DNA of 64,000 bases, taken from Liolophura sinensis (taxonomy: Eukaryota > Mollusca > Polyplacophora > Chitonida > Chitonidae). Below the pieces are notes generated by a model, which worked only from the letters and a program-made list of their open reading frames with translations, made no database searches and was not told the origin of the DNA. Positions 51,167-63,632 of the stretch are shown in pieces. The stretch's first letter is position 1, and each line of letters opens with the position of its first letter. The stretch spans positions 30,697,732 through 30,761,731 of the forward strand of contig NC_088304.1 in the NCBI RefSeq assembly GCF_032854445.1, read 5' to 3'. The position numbers and the translations under genes were made by a program.

Positions 51167-54100
51167 TCATAAGGACAGTTTTAAATATGGCGGGGAAGGT
51201 CGGTCATAACTCTCTTCGCTTGCGCTTGTGCCGGTTGACGTCGTGACCGGAACTTCGTACTCCGACGATGAAATGGAGGCGACCGTCTGCTCAGTGGAGT
51301 TGCTCTTGTTCAGTGAGGAACGATAACCTGAGCTGCGGACTGAGGAGTAAATGTGTGTAATGTTGTAGTCCGGGTCAACTTCCGTTTCCTGGCTGTTACT
51401 CCGAGGCTTCATGAATTTCATTGGCCAATCACCACGTCTTTTTCTTGAAACAAAAGAAGAAAAAAAACAGAATTAGTCCCTACAACCTGACAAACTTTTC
51501 CCGCGCAATGGCCAGCATTTTTTTCACATATTGTCATCGTAAAAGCATGATTACGTTGTTAACAGCTTTGGCCGACATCGGTTTGGGAGGGGGGGTAGTT
51601 CTTCAAATGAACTCCACCATGTTTTGTATTTTTGAATAAAAAAAAACACAGATATTGATATAAACACAGATAGAAATAAAACACTCCATAAGGCAGATAT
51701 TTTGGGGGGGACACAAACGACACATTTAGGGGTAGACCTGCCTTTTCCCGCGTACTGGCGATTCGGGTCCAAGCTGGACTAACCGTTGTGCATTGTCTTA
51801 CAATGTGTGATTATGCTATCATATGTTCAGTTTGTGGTAAAACGTCATTGCAAAGGCACATATTAACAACAGGCTACACAACTTAAGAATGAGTTACGGG
51901 TATTATAGGTGGGAAAGGTACCTCACTGTGGGCTCTCACTGCTATATTTTGTGTGTTTTTTCTTCGTATAATTAACCTTCCCAACATTCATGCGGCTTTC
52001 TATGTACAAAAAGGTCACCTCGGCTGAATTGTGACAGCCAAAACAAGGCAAGATCAAAGAATAAATTTTTGTCAATGATGTTCAGCAACAGTCAACTGAA
52101 TTCATCCTGGTTTGTACAAAACTGGCACCAAAGGGTCTTTAGCTCAGCAAAAGGGGCTGTTTTCCACACTGACATAGGCCTAATGTGTGTGTATGAACCT
52201 GTTGTTTTACGAGAAGAAAGCCCTTTGGGGTTTCCATTCCCGCCGGCGAGCGGCACAGAACTAACTCCTACTGTCTATAGTAGTCTTTATTGTTGTTGTT
52301 GTTTATGTATATATCTGTATTAACATATATGTATTAACCTTTGTACACTAATTCTTCACTTTAGAACAATGTACCAACCTCAAACATTTCAAACACAGTA
52401 ACAATTAAAATGTTTATTTCGAGGAAGTTTAAAATCCGCACTCTGATTCTTTTCCCCGAGCAATATACCCAACCATAATTTAAGCTTTTTCTGTTGTTAG
52501 TTTGTCTTTTCTAACCCTTGAAATAAATCACTTAAATTTTAAGTTGCTTGATAAATGCCAGCCTCTGGGTTTTCATGGAACATTCTACTGTTAAATAGCG
52601 AGATGTTGGATCTTTTTTTTAATCTTAGTCGAAGTTGGTTGAATATTTGAGTTCTGTCGCCATCTCAACCCTACGTTTGTTTCGTTTTTCTTCTTGAGAA
52701 ATTTGTTTTAGTGATTGTTAGAAATGAATTCTGTACGCTGTTATCGTCTGGGGTCTTCGTTTTTAACATTTGATAGGTGTGTGCAGTTTTAGTGGAACCG
52801 AAACTTATGGACCTACTAAAAAAAACCCACAGCATATATATCTGAGTCCAGAGCAAAACAGTTAGGTCAGGTGAACTAACTTGATTGAAGCTGATACAAA
52901 AACTCTTAAGAATGCCCTCAGCTAGCGCTTTAATCAAACGTCACGCATTTGTACACCTTCCGATTTTTCGAGATTTCATTGAAAATTGGTAATGATTCTC
53001 ACCCCAAGTGAACCTCTCTCTAAAGCCTTACCTGAACAGATAACACAACACGATGATTAGGATGAGGATTAAGACGAGGAGTCCAAGGGGGAGACCCACG
53101 TACAGAGCCAGATCGCCATCGCTCACTTTATCCTTGGAGGGTAGATCACCTTCTTCGTGCGCGTCTGAATCTATGGACATCGTAGAAGGTATTCCTCGGG
53201 TAAACTTATAAAACAATTCCTCCACGAGAAAAGTTAAATGAGTAGGCTTACTCCCCGATGTCAGCGTAGCGTGATGAATTAGGCTTACTGTATGGTCTGT
53301 TTAAAACAATGTTTCAAAGGATGTTTGTTCTGTATATTTGATATATTCTTTGCCCTCCGATGAATTTCGTCACCTACTTACACTAAAGCGTATGTTTTTC
53401 TCCTGTGGACGTCAACGGGTAAATGTCATCTCGCCACAAATCACGCATTCACGCGTGATTTAAAACTGCTGACGTCAGGGGTTCAAGATGGAGAATCAAC
53501 AGATTGAAACATTTTCCAGTACAACTCTACTTGTAGCTTACACAGTTTTCGTCATACACTTCTCTCTCTCTCTATATATATATATATATGATCAAATGCT
53601 TTTGAGCTGAATATAAAATAACCCTTAATCCTATCTGCTTGATTATTTAGGGTCTATACACACCGCCCCCCCCCCCGTGGCGAAGCGTGTCGCGAAAATG
53701 TATCCGAATTACGAAAATAGATGTATTAGATTACAGATAAACATGTTTTGTTGTTTATCCCAGCAGTGGAAAACAAACCAAGCAACAAGGTGAAATCCGT
53801 CTAGATGCGGTGTGCATTGTATAGGGTGTGGATCGAGGCTTAACGCAGTTACAGGATTTGAGATTTCCTGCTCAGAAAAAGATGAGAAACGTTATAAAAT
53901 ATACAAAGTGCCACGAAACAATTGCATCATTTAATACAATGTATTTTTCAACCAAACAACAGACAGAAGCTTATTCAACGAAGGCAAGAGGACGTTCATG
54001 TCCGCATCTAGCATGACGTGTCCCCTCTACGTGAACGTTTCTTTTTTTTTTTTTTTGAAGAGATTTTTTATATGAGACAAACATTTGCAAAAGGTACTTT

Positions 54101-57100
54101 ATAGATGTGTCTATAACTGTAATGTTATCGTCATAAAGACTAAATAATATTCTGCTTGTTAGCTTCACTTATGTGCATTTTTTTAATAATTGATTTAATA
54201 ATGATCCCCCCCCCCTTCCAAATTTACTGGGATTGGTTTACAAGAGATACATACATACACATGTACATTCTAGCCGCTTATATGACTATAAGGTTGTGAC
54301 CATTACTTCGAATTTGAATTTTACGCAACAAAAGTAACCGGAATTTTTTGTACTTGCTCAGTCAGTTAGTTAACTGTCAGAACAGGAAAAGGTATAAAAA
54401 TTTTAAAAAGTTATCGAAAAACAAAAACATGAAAAAGAAACAGTACCTTGCCTATTCCAAAAATAGAAACGTGATGTTTATTCGATGTTTGCATTTAAAC
54501 TAACAATTAATTAAACAAAAAAGTAGACAAATATACCCCCCTACCGCATAATTAAAACAGAATCCCAAAGCATATATAAGTTGACACTAAGCATATGTAA
54601 GTGTAATAGAGCTCAAATCTTGGTGCGTGCGTTAACGCCTCGGATGGAGATCAAATTAGTTCCCTGCAGAGATTTAAAATGTGAGTAAAAATGTGAATGT
54701 GAGCGTCTTCCTAAAAGGAAATAACACCTTGTCATTAAAAGAGAAATATTTTCGCACTTTTTAAAACCACAGTATTAAACTTAAGGAAAGAGCGAAAACT
54801 ACAATACATGTACTATTATTCAGTAATTTGCATGTTAATTCTTTCATTAAGTTAGATAAAACTTGAATAGGACGCTGCTAATTATTGACTGCTGTTATCA
54901 TGAGCCGTTTTAGCGTATTCTTACCTGACACTTGTAAATTTGTAATTCCCATCTTTTCTCCGCTACTGGTAAAGACCCTACACCTGTAAGTGGCGGCATC
55001 ATCATCTTTCACCTTTGTTATCACGAGATCAAAGTTAATTTTCTCCCTTCCTTCAGATATGTATGACGTCACTTTCTTTGAGGGCTCAAAACGAGGCTGT
55101 GATTCGCCCCTCGTATACTCCGCCACTGTTTCGAATCCTTCCCCTCTGTCTTTCTCCCACGAAATCGTGTACCATATTATGCCTTCCGTGCGAAATTCAC
55201 ACGGCAAAATCACACGGGATTTTTTCAAAACGCTGATAAATGTTGAGGTTTTTACATTACCTTAAAACAAAAAGAGACACTGCACTGAAAAAAATGTTCG
55301 TTTTTAGGTTTGTCAATATAGTTTAAAGGCTTGTCACATGACCAAATCTCGGCACACTTTCACTGAATACACATGTAGCAGGTATTAATTAAAGGATTGG
55401 TAGGATTATGTGACTTTTTGTGCAATGTCCGCATTAATAAAGCGGACAGCCGGCCATTGGCGGAAGGCGTCTGCCGCTGAATAGAGTCACAAGAGTTAAT
55501 CTGTATTTCATTATCTCGGTGGTATGAGACAAGGCCTCATTATGTGCCCACTACGATTTGTTTGGTTTTGTGGGATAAGCAGGCCCATTGTATCCGCCTT
55601 ACCGGAACTATCTTGCCTTAGTTTAAACCAAATATAATCTAAGTTAATTAACAGTCAGGGAACGAGTGAAACCATTACCTTTACACAATAGAGCAGAAGT
55701 CCAGGCACTCTCAAGGCCAGTCTTTATTGCGCATTAACTTTTTTCGAAGAAACCTTTTGTGACAATATTGTAGTTTCCTTCCGTGTGTTTTTTTTCTATG
55801 ACCGAATGACACATGTTTTTTAGAAGATTGAATTGCTTTCGACAGTTAAATAAATATAAACGTACGTGTGCGCTTTTGTAGGAACTATAATTGTTGAAGT
55901 TTAAATAAGTTGTAACTGATACCGACGGCCATGCAGTGTCAGACAAGAAGTTTGTTTTCGACTGTGACATTTGTCATCTAAGTATAAATATATATACAAA
56001 ATTGTGTTTTGCATGTCGTTCCGTGGAGACATTGCAAGAAATATGTCGACATTGAGAGCGACGTGAAAGTGAAGGAACGTAGAAAAACAACTCCACCTTG
56101 GCATGTGCTTTGAAAGCTTTCTATGCAGCTTATCTATAGCGAGAATTGGTTTCGAACTCATGGCTTCTTTAACCCCACGTCGGTGGGTTAAACAGATCGA
56201 CCATGCAGTGATGGCATAACTTATACTATTAAAACTGTTCTTAACGGTGCTTAAATTAAAACAGTTAGCATTGTAACACTGACAAGCACAAATACCGTGA
56301 GCATCTACTAAGTTCGGGTAAAGTATGTCTGGGACTAATATTCATGTGGAGACAAAAGTTTATACGGATGAACAATACATACAAATAAAACACCAGGTAA
56401 AAAGACAGTTACAATATGCACATAGTTGTACCTATGTACCACACACGCCTGAAGCAAATTCCTAAAAACATACATTTTATGCACAACAGAACACGCAAAC
56501 AATACATACAGTACACAGTAATGAATATAATCTTTTTCCAATACACAAGCTCTCACGAACATTCCTCACGTGGTGATTTGAATTAAAACACTCTGGCCCA
56601 GATTTAGTTTTCTCCAGTTTATTTTTAGAGAAAACCAAAACAAGATATATTAAGCTATGAAGAGGCCTGAAGAGAACAGGGCCGAAAAGTTCTCCCTGTC
56701 GTACAGCACTCCAAGCGTTGATCTGACGTATCACGAAAAGATGCGATGACCTGGCGAAGAATTTTAAGGTACGCCTATCACGAGTTGTGTCTACGGTCTC
56801 AACTGTGTGAACTTTATATAAATTGTAACTGAGGTAACGGGATAATCACCCAGTAGTGAAGAACATCGTGAACGAAAGACCGTAGCATCACACTGGGTTC
56901 ATGTGTACTTTTCAATAATCATCCAATGGTAATTTGAATCATTATTGCACGACAAAATTATATCATGTTTTCCATGGTGGAATTCTTGGATAATATTTAT
57001 GTTCATGTAAAACTTTAACTGAACCAAAAAAAAAATCCATTTGAGGGAAAACAGTATAATTCACTATACTGCAAGTTTTGTTTAATGAAATACTATAGCA

Positions 57101-58022
57101 TATTCCGCTAGTTCGACAGATGTGTTACGCATGGAAAACATATCACAACCCTGACTACACAAAGCCAGTTTTGTCGTAAGTCAAAAATGAGTCCGATTTA
57201 AAACTTTAAAACTCGACTGTTTGACTTTAAATGCGAACACATAACACATCTTGTGTTAAGACAGATGAATGAAAATTTGAACCCATTTACCCATACACTC
57301 TGCATTACATCAAGGTTTTAAATTGAATTTGTGTACTTATACACCCTGCAGTGTGTTCGAACTCACAATATGCTTGTTGACAGCTAAATTACGCGGATGC
57401 CGCCATCTTTTCCACACGAGCCACGAAGGCCTAAATTAAGTCGTTGAAACAAAGAGCTATTGTGTTAATACCTGTTAAAAACATAAAACACAATATTTTT
57501 GCACAAAAAAGGCTTTTGAGTCATATCAGCATAGATTTGATGCACAAATCTATATATGTTTTTTAATGTTTTCGTAAATTTTTAAAACATTTTTCTTTTC
57601 AGTGAGCTCGTCCAGTTAGGTACACGCACCGATATGACAAACGAGGAAGATGTTGAAACGCTAATGGACGTTGTCCATACGTATACACAAGAGAACTTCT
57701 GTCATATATCTCATAAAAGTTGCACTCCACGTTGCTATTACTTCACATATATGCATTAGGTAGAGAGCTTCGTACTGCGCCCTTTGGACTGACATTTCAT
57801 ACATCCTTCAGCGTATATTGAGTGCAGAATGCCTTGTTGTACAATGCATGAAAGTTACATCTTGTAATTTTATCTTACATTATAACAGTTTAAAATAATG
57901 GTGATTTACCTGAAAACTAGCTTACCTTCGGTACTTGCGCTTTCCTCAGAGCCTTGACAAAGCGACCAAATGAGAAACACTTGGCAGAGCAGAGAAAAAT
58001 TCCGGTGATGTTGAAGCGCCAT
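51167..58022 (-). CDS. Single V-type Ig domain membrane receptor, tyrosine-rich tail
   Basis: Four coding exons on the minus strand: 57926-58022, 54925-55260, 53032-53170, 51167-51443, totalling 849 nt in phase, 282 aa, ending TGA. Residues 1-24 form a signal peptide with a hydrophobic LLCQVFLIWSLC core. Residues 34-144 are one V-type Ig domain: Cys53, Trp67 and the DDDAATYRC block with Cys126. It is carried by one exon with phase 1 introns on both sides, the usual arrangement for Ig domains. A short linker (145-166) leads to one transmembrane helix at about 167-189 and a basic stop-transfer RKRR (191-194). The 90-residue tail has Tyr217, 223, 231, 253, 270 and 277: YSSV and YLKL fit Yxx-hydrophobic, YEVP and YDRP fit YxxP (SH2-ligand types). 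The architecture suggests cell adhesion or an immune-type receptor; the ligand is unknown and I assign no name. None of the tyrosines fits a strict ITIM or ITSM. Confidence 0.85.
51444..53031. other. Intron 3 of the Ig-domain gene
   Basis: No exon recognised on either strand. Short homopolymer tracts only. Confidence 0.5.
53562..53590. repeat. CT/TA microsatellite
   Basis: TCTCTCTCTCTATATATATA in intron 2 of the Ig gene. Confidence 0.85.
55261..57925. other. Intron 1 of the Ig-domain gene
   Basis: I looked for a second Ig exon and found none. A minus-strand tRNA-like patch at 56130-56210 (TGGTCGATCTGTTTAACCCA as A box, GAGTTCGAAACC as B box) may be a SINE head. The rest is AT-rich without features. 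Confidence 0.45.
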
Positions 58023-59200
58023 CAAGATGTACCATGAAGGGAGCTGGAAGAAGTTATGCTCTACTTGGCCGCTAGGTGGCTGGATGTATTCTCTTGATCA
58101 AAAGCTCAGATCACGTTTGTACATTTCACTGCACCGAAGCCAGATCCGAAAAAAATACATGGATCATCCTCCGCATTCTGTATATGAACAGTCCCCTCAT
58201 TTATTTCTACGCTAGGCGAGGAAGTATTTCAACTCAGTGCTAAATAGACTGTTTTACATTTCCACTTAAGACTAATTAAAACTCTAAATGATTTTTCACA
58301 GAAATAAGCGAAGTATAATATCTCGCCTGCGTAAAATTAGAAGCAAGCCCATGCAAAAATGACGTCCTGAAAAGCATTTGACCAGCGGGGGAGATAGCTA
58401 TGTCTCATCCCTCAATCGACGTCCCGGAGAGTAGAATATATCCTTATGTGACTAAACGTGACGAACTGTACGTCTAATCCTTCCCAGGTGTAGGTCTAAA
58501 CTTATCTTCGGCTTGAACTAAATGCGCTGAGGTGAAAACAATGATGCCTGTGAAGACATGAATTGCTTTTTTTCTCTTCTTACCCCGTATTACAAGCTCG
58601 CAACACACACTGCCATTGCAAGTCCATGACGAGTTAAAATGTGTACACAGGAAAACTACAGCCAACATCACACACATATGTTTTCCCCGCCGGCTATTCG
58701 AATTCTGTGCCGCATAATGCGTCTGTCTTTCATCATGTCTATAAGAATTGGATATTTAAAGAATATAAAATCACATCTGCTGTTTTTATTTTAATTTTAT
58801 CGTGTCTACATGTAGATAGTTTTACATTTTGTTGCTCGCAGGATACCTGGATTGGTCAGTATTCTTTTTGTGAATGATTTAATGTTAAAGCCGAAACTTT
58901 GCTGAGGCAAGGTAGATTGGGTCAGACGCTATTACCATGGTGACGCACTGTATAGTTGCTAGACGTTACGCTAGGCGGCAGTTACGACTGTATTGCAAGA
59001 CTTTTTGACGGGACTGAGATTGACCAGTAATCCGAGATTTTGAGGTCTTATGCACGACAAACAATGTCACTCCACACATGGTGAGACACAGAGGGCGCGG
59101 GTTCAAACCCGGGCTTCGACAGGGTAATTGTGCCCCCCTCCCCCCTCCCCCCTCTAGGACACGTCGAAGAACGTGGACAAACATAGATTAGTTCATAATT
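58023..59200. promoter_or_regulatory. Upstream region of the Ig-domain gene and intergenic sequence
   Basis: The 5' UTR and promoter of the minus-strand Ig gene must lie here, but I see no decisive TATA or initiator. At 59090-59125 GGGCGCGGGTTCAAACCCGG is a palindromic tRNA B-box-like relic, followed by a C-rich tract (CCCCCCTCCCCCCTCCCCCC). Confidence 0.35.
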
Positions 59201-59219
59201 AACATGTCACAGCTCGGTA

Positions 59220-59292
59220 GTTTCTGCCATCCATGAAAGTGGCGACCATCGCATAAAATTTCTTAAGTATGGTGTTCAACAAAATCAAATGA
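59220..59292 (+). mobile_element. SINE family A 3' fragment
   Basis: GCCATCCATGAAAGTGGCGA, AATTTCTTAAGTATGGTGTT and a CAACAAAATCAAATG end resemble the family A ending, diverged. Confidence 0.55.
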
Positions 59293-59383
59293 AAGAAAAC
59301 AAATGGAAGGTGATGCCTCAAAAAAGTGTCATGCCAACGTCATCAGACAGGACACCTCGTCTAGCCTTAGTATACACTGACAC

Positions 59384-59520
59384 CCGAACTATTTCACAAA
59401 GCGGCGATACATTTTTATATCGAGCATTTGTCGTACGATATTTTGTTCGTAAGTATTAGCGTACCATTGTGTATATGTGTGATTATCGTACATGTACGAT
59501 ATCTTTGTGAAACTGGGCCC
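59384..59520. mobile_element. Short MITE
   Basis: Left end CCGAACTATTTCACAAAGCG, GCGATAC mirrors right end ACGATATCTTTGTGAAACTG, GGCCC. About 135 bp overall, with further internal palindromes (GTACATGTAC). No coding content. Confidence 0.75.
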
Positions 59521-59678
59521 AATGTCGAGTGCTCTTTGTACGTATTTAATTGTTTGTTTAATTGTAATTTAACACCAGACTACGGCGGTCATTGCAGTTT
59601 TATGGGTGGCGGAAACCCAATGTCCCCCGGTATTAACCTCAGACCTTGGGCAAGTTAATGGGGAACTTTCAATCGGGT

Positions 59679-60035
59679 ACCGGCCCGGATAGCACAGTTG
59701 GTAGAGCGTCCGCTTCGGGACCGGTAGATCCAGGATCAGTCCTTGATCGAGTCACACCTAAGACTTTAAAAGAGGAAGTTGTAACCTCCTCGCTTGGCGT
59801 TCAGCATGAAGGGGATAGTGCAACGACTGGTTGACCCGTATCAGTATAATGGCTCGGGCGGGGCCGCTTACTTGCCTTCGGTAAGTCGTCTCAGTGAAGC
59901 AGCACTAAATAAAAGAGCGGTGGTCCGCTACAAGGAGGCACATTACACGTACATGCACCCTAAGGATTCCTTCGTCGTCATATGACTGAAAAATTGTTAA
60001 GTACGACGTTAAACCCCAAGCACTCACTCACTCAC
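59679..60035 (+). mobile_element. Complete SINE family B with 10-bp target duplication
   Basis: Reference copy for the family in this window: tRNA-like head GATAGCACAGTTGGTAGAGC, body with GAGGAAGTTGTAACCTCCTC, GATAGTGCAACGACTGGTTG and AAGCAGCACTAAATAAAAGA, ending GTTAAACCCCAAGCACTCAC plus CTCA repeats. TCAATCGGGT stands at 59669-59678 and again at 60036-60045, a perfect duplication, so the insertion is fairly young. No protein is encoded. Confidence 0.93.
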
Positions 60036-60148
60036 TCAATCGGGTTATGTTTGGGCCAATCAGGCGCGAGTTATTTCTATAACTGGAGAACGCGTCTCTT
60101 TCCGCTTACGTCACTCGAACTCTGCTTTGCATTTCACCCTATGTGCGT

Positions 60149-61345
60149 GAGGTAAGAGTGACAGTGGGGTAAAAGTGACGGTGGGGTAAGAGTGACGGTG
60201 GGGTAAGAGAGTTACAGGTTTGTAAGAGTGACGGTGGGGTAAGAGTGACGGTAGGGTAAAAGTGAACTTAGGGTAAGAGTTACGGGTTTGGTAAGAGTGA
60301 CGGTTTGGTAAGAGTGACAGTGAGGTATGAGTGACGGTGGGGTAAGAGTCACGATGGAGTAATAGTGACCTTGGGGTAAGAGTGACGGTGGGGTAATAGT
60401 GACCTTGGGGTAAGAGTGACGGTGGGGTAAGAGTGACAGTGGGGTAAGAGTGACGATAGGGTAAGAGTGACAGTGGGGTAGAAGTGACGGTGGAGTAAAA
60501 GTGACGGTGGAGTAAGAGTGACGGTGGGGTAAGAGTGACGGTGGGGTAGGAGTGACGGTGGGGTAGGAGTGACGGTAGGGTAAGAGTGACCGTGGGGTAA
60601 AAGTGACGGTGAGGTAAAAGTTACGGGTTTGTAAGAGTGACGGTGGGATAAGAGTGACAGTGGGGTAAGAGTGACGGTAGGGTAAGAGTGACCATGGGGT
60701 AAAAGTGACTGTGAGGTAAGAGTTACGGGTTTGTAAGAGTGACGGTGGGATAAGAGTGACGGTGGGGTAGGAGTGACGGTAGGGTAAGAGTGACGATAGG
60801 GTAAGAGTGACGGTGGGGTAAGAGTGACGGTGGGGTAAGAGTTACGGGTTTGGTAAGAGTGACGGTTTGGGAAGAGTGACGGTGGGGTAAGAGTGACGGT
60901 GAGGTCAGAGTGACGCTGGAGTAAAAGTGACAGTGGAGTAAGAGTTACGGGTTTGGTAAGAGTGACGGTTTGGTAAGAGTGACGGTGGGGTAAGAGTGAC
61001 GATGAGGTAAGAGTGACGGTGGGGTAAGACTGACGGTGAGGTAAGACTGACGGTGGGGTAAGAGTGACAGTGAGGTAAGAGTGACGGTGGGGTAAGAATG
61101 ACAGTGGGGTAAGAGTGACCTTGGGGAAGGGTGACAGTGGGTTAAGAGTGACCTTGGGGTAAGAGTGACGGTGGGATAAGGGTGACAGTGGGGTAAAAGT
61201 GACGGTGGGGTAAGAGTAACGGTACGGTAAGAGTGATGGTGGGATAAGAGTGACGGTGAGATAAGAGTAACGGTAGAGTAAGAGTGACGGTGGGGTAAGA
61301 GTGACCGTGGGGTAAGAGTGACAGTGGGGTAAGAGTGACGGCTTC
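60149..61345. repeat. 17-bp G-rich minisatellite
   Basis: About 70 copies of GACGGTGGGGTAAGAGT with variants (GGTTTG, CCTTGGGG, ATAGGG). The plus strand is almost free of C apart from the GAC. Blocks such as GAGTTACGGGTTTGGTAAGA recur at least four times as a higher-order mark. The short open minus frame ([11 protein letters not shown] type) is an artefact. Confidence 0.95.
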
Positions 61346-62545
61346 GTAAAAAGTTCTTGTCAGAAGTTGATTTATAGAGCTAGAAAGCACTGGTTTAGGT
61401 CTGTTTTCACCCCTCTTCCTAGCTCAGGTTATATTATTTATGGTCTTTTCCAGTGCAGCTTTTGAACCTAAGACCAGTGCCGCAGGTTGAGACTCACCGC
61501 TCATTTTACCACTGAGCATTGTTCCAGTCTTCCTTTTCCTAACACATCCTTAAACGTCAATCAAGAAATCTGTTAATCCCTGGTAGATCAAGGGCAAGAA
61601 AGAGGCGAACACAAATATACAGTAGTCAGAATTTCTATGGGCACAAAAAGAATCAACAACGTACATGTACATTGTCGCTGATATTATATACGTTATAAGG
61701 GCATGCGAAAACAGGATGTAGTCAACTTCACTTGTACCGATTTAAGCGAACGAAACGGCCCAAAATTCGAATTGGTTTTGTAACTTAAAAACTGATTCGT
61801 GACTGACTAACGGACAAGGTGTAGACCCAGGCTACACTCTCCTTCGGTTCTGGGTGGGAATTACAATATACAGTGTTAAGAACTACAACGTGCAAGCGTA
61901 TGTTCATCACATCATTTGACTACGCTGATTATTTGATAATTTAAGGGTAATGAGGGTACAAGGTTATAAAACGTAGTAAACGTGTTAACGAGGGATACAC
62001 AAGGTTTTAGCACCGTTCAATACATATATAAAAAAATAATGGGGGTTGCAAAACCTCGTCTTTAGTTATAGAGAATTACTGGACTTGTAAACATCATTGG
62101 AAGAGAACAAAAACCAAATCGCAATGGAAAATCTTCTGCATGGTAATGCTGACCAAAATTATAGCGCGCTGATCGTTATCCTCAAATGAAATCTTTTTTA
62201 CCAGCGCTAGGATTCACGGTGTAGTTTTTCTCCTGTTCATTTGCTATCTGTTGTCATTAACTCACTAATCGTCAAATTGCGGTATCAATGTGTATTTATC
62301 TATTATTTGTTATCATCTGTCATTTACCTATTTTTGTTGTCGTACGTTTCAAGGTGTACTTTTTTACGTTTTGTTGTCAGCTGTCATGAACCTAAATTTT
62401 GTATTTTTGTCTGTCAAGGAATACTTTTCCACTGTTTGCTAGCTGGTCTTTGTTGTATTAAAAAGGTACCAACGTGTTTTGTTCAGACACTCGTTCAGAC
62501 ATTTAGGACATGAGAATGATTTTTGATCATTTGAAACCAATGATA
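61346..62545. other. Intergenic stretch
   Basis: No repeat, RNA gene or exon recognised. Confidence 0.4.
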
Positions 62546-62735
62546 AGTCTACATGCATTCCGTATCTTACTCTTGTAAGTCTGCACGCATTCCGTATCTT
62601 ACTCTTGTAAGTCTGCATGCATTTCTTATCCTACTCTTACAATGTGTATAAGTCTGCATGCATTCCTTATCTTGCTCTTGTAAGTCTGCATGCATTCCGT
62701 ATCTTACTCTTGTAAGTCTGCATGCAATCCTTAAT
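62546..62735. repeat. 32-bp tandem repeat
   Basis: About five copies of a unit with AAGTCTGCATGCATTCCGTA and TCTTACTCTTGT, one shortened by a deletion and one carrying a short insert (CTTACAATGTGTATAAG). Confidence 0.9.
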
Positions 62736-62744
62736 ATACTTAAG

Positions 62745-62905
62745 TGATAACCGGACCAACACTCTAAGCACACGTCTTCGATAAATCCATCGACAAGTTT
62801 GCATTTTGGTCTGTTGTTCTTTGCAGCCAAATCCGGATTTATCACCTCAAATGTGATATGAAATCTTTCATTTCCAAAGGCAACGGACCCATGCACTATT
62901 TCCAA
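62745..62905 (-). other. Possible exon, low confidence
   Basis: The minus-strand frame reads HGSVAFGNERFHITFEV, then INPDLAAKNNRPKCKLVDGF and IEDVCLECW. It is not low-complexity and has three closely spaced cysteines. A T-rich tract lies upstream and a weak GT at the end, but neither splice site is convincing. If real, it belongs to a minus-strand gene. No family recognised. Confidence 0.2.
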
Positions 62906-63119
62906 TTTTCATTCCTTTAAAATGTAAATAAAACACAATCTTCCTTAATCCGTAGATTAAAAACGCAGAATAATACATGTAGCCTAATAAGGGGACAGAT
63001 CAGCAGAATCAGCAATAATGGTGCAAAATCAGGCAGGAAAACGATTTCCAGTTCTGTAATGACATGTTGCCCTACAAACACTTTCCTTCTCTTGGAATAT
63101 TATTTCACAACTGGAGTAA

Positions 63120-63330
63120 AAATCTATTTCCCAGCTCGTTGAGCATATCCCACAGATCACAGTTCTTGGTTAAATAATTTAAATTTCTAACTTTTCTTTG
63201 TGTTGGAATTTCTCGTGCTATCTTGGAACGCACTGAGCAATCATTGGATAAGAGTTGGACGGGACAGGAACTGCTGATTGGCGAGTGACGTTTGCAGGGG
63301 TGGTAACCCCTGCATGACCAACTTTGGATC
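63120..63330 (-). other. Possible terminal exon, low confidence
   Basis: A good 3' splice site (TTTTTTATTTCCAG) on the minus strand ends near 63331. All three frames that follow stay open for 29 to 75 codons; one reads SKVGHAGVTTPANVTRQSAV and PVPSNSYPMIAQCVPR then stop, another ends WDMLNELGNRFLLQL then stop. Which is used, if any, cannot be told without the upstream exon, which would lie beyond the window. Confidence 0.2.
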
Positions 63331-63519
63331 TGGAAATAAAAAAAGTAAAGCATAAAAACTTCACCACATACACTACCTATAAAATGAAATGAACGATGAC
63401 CAGGTGATATTTATTTATATATTTATCTGAATAGTATTTTTTTTCCTTTGGATGTCGCACTAAAGAATAATCTACTCATACGGTGTGAAGCCGGTGGAAA
63501 TACCCGACTGTCTACTGCA

Positions 63520-63632
63520 GGTCGTTGATAGACCTTCTCACGCACGACCAGTGAGGATTTTAGCAAGAGCTTGAACTCACAGCGTCCGCATTGATGAGAG
63601 ACTCTTGATTCGTTGTGCTTCTCTAGCAAGCT
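63520..63632 (-). mobile_element. Diverged SINE family A head
   Basis: GCTTGAACTCACAGCGTCCG, CATTGATGAGAGACTCTTGA and GTTGTGCTTCTCTAGCAAGC match the head side of the copy at 1779-2036 with several changes. Confidence 0.6.

Noticed and set aside
51167-51443. Calling the receptor tail an ITIM or ITSM tail
   Set aside because: The position two residues before each Yxx-hydrophobic tyrosine (His221, Pro275) does not fit the ITIM consensus, and no TxYxx[VI] occurs.
59085-59130. tRNA gene suggested by GGGTTCAAACCCGGG
   Set aside because: Only the T-arm-like palindrome is present; it fits a degraded SINE head better.
60149-61345. Possible internal telomere-like tract (GGGGTAAG)
   Set aside because: The period is 17 bp, not 6, and the TTAGGG word expected for animal telomeres is absent.
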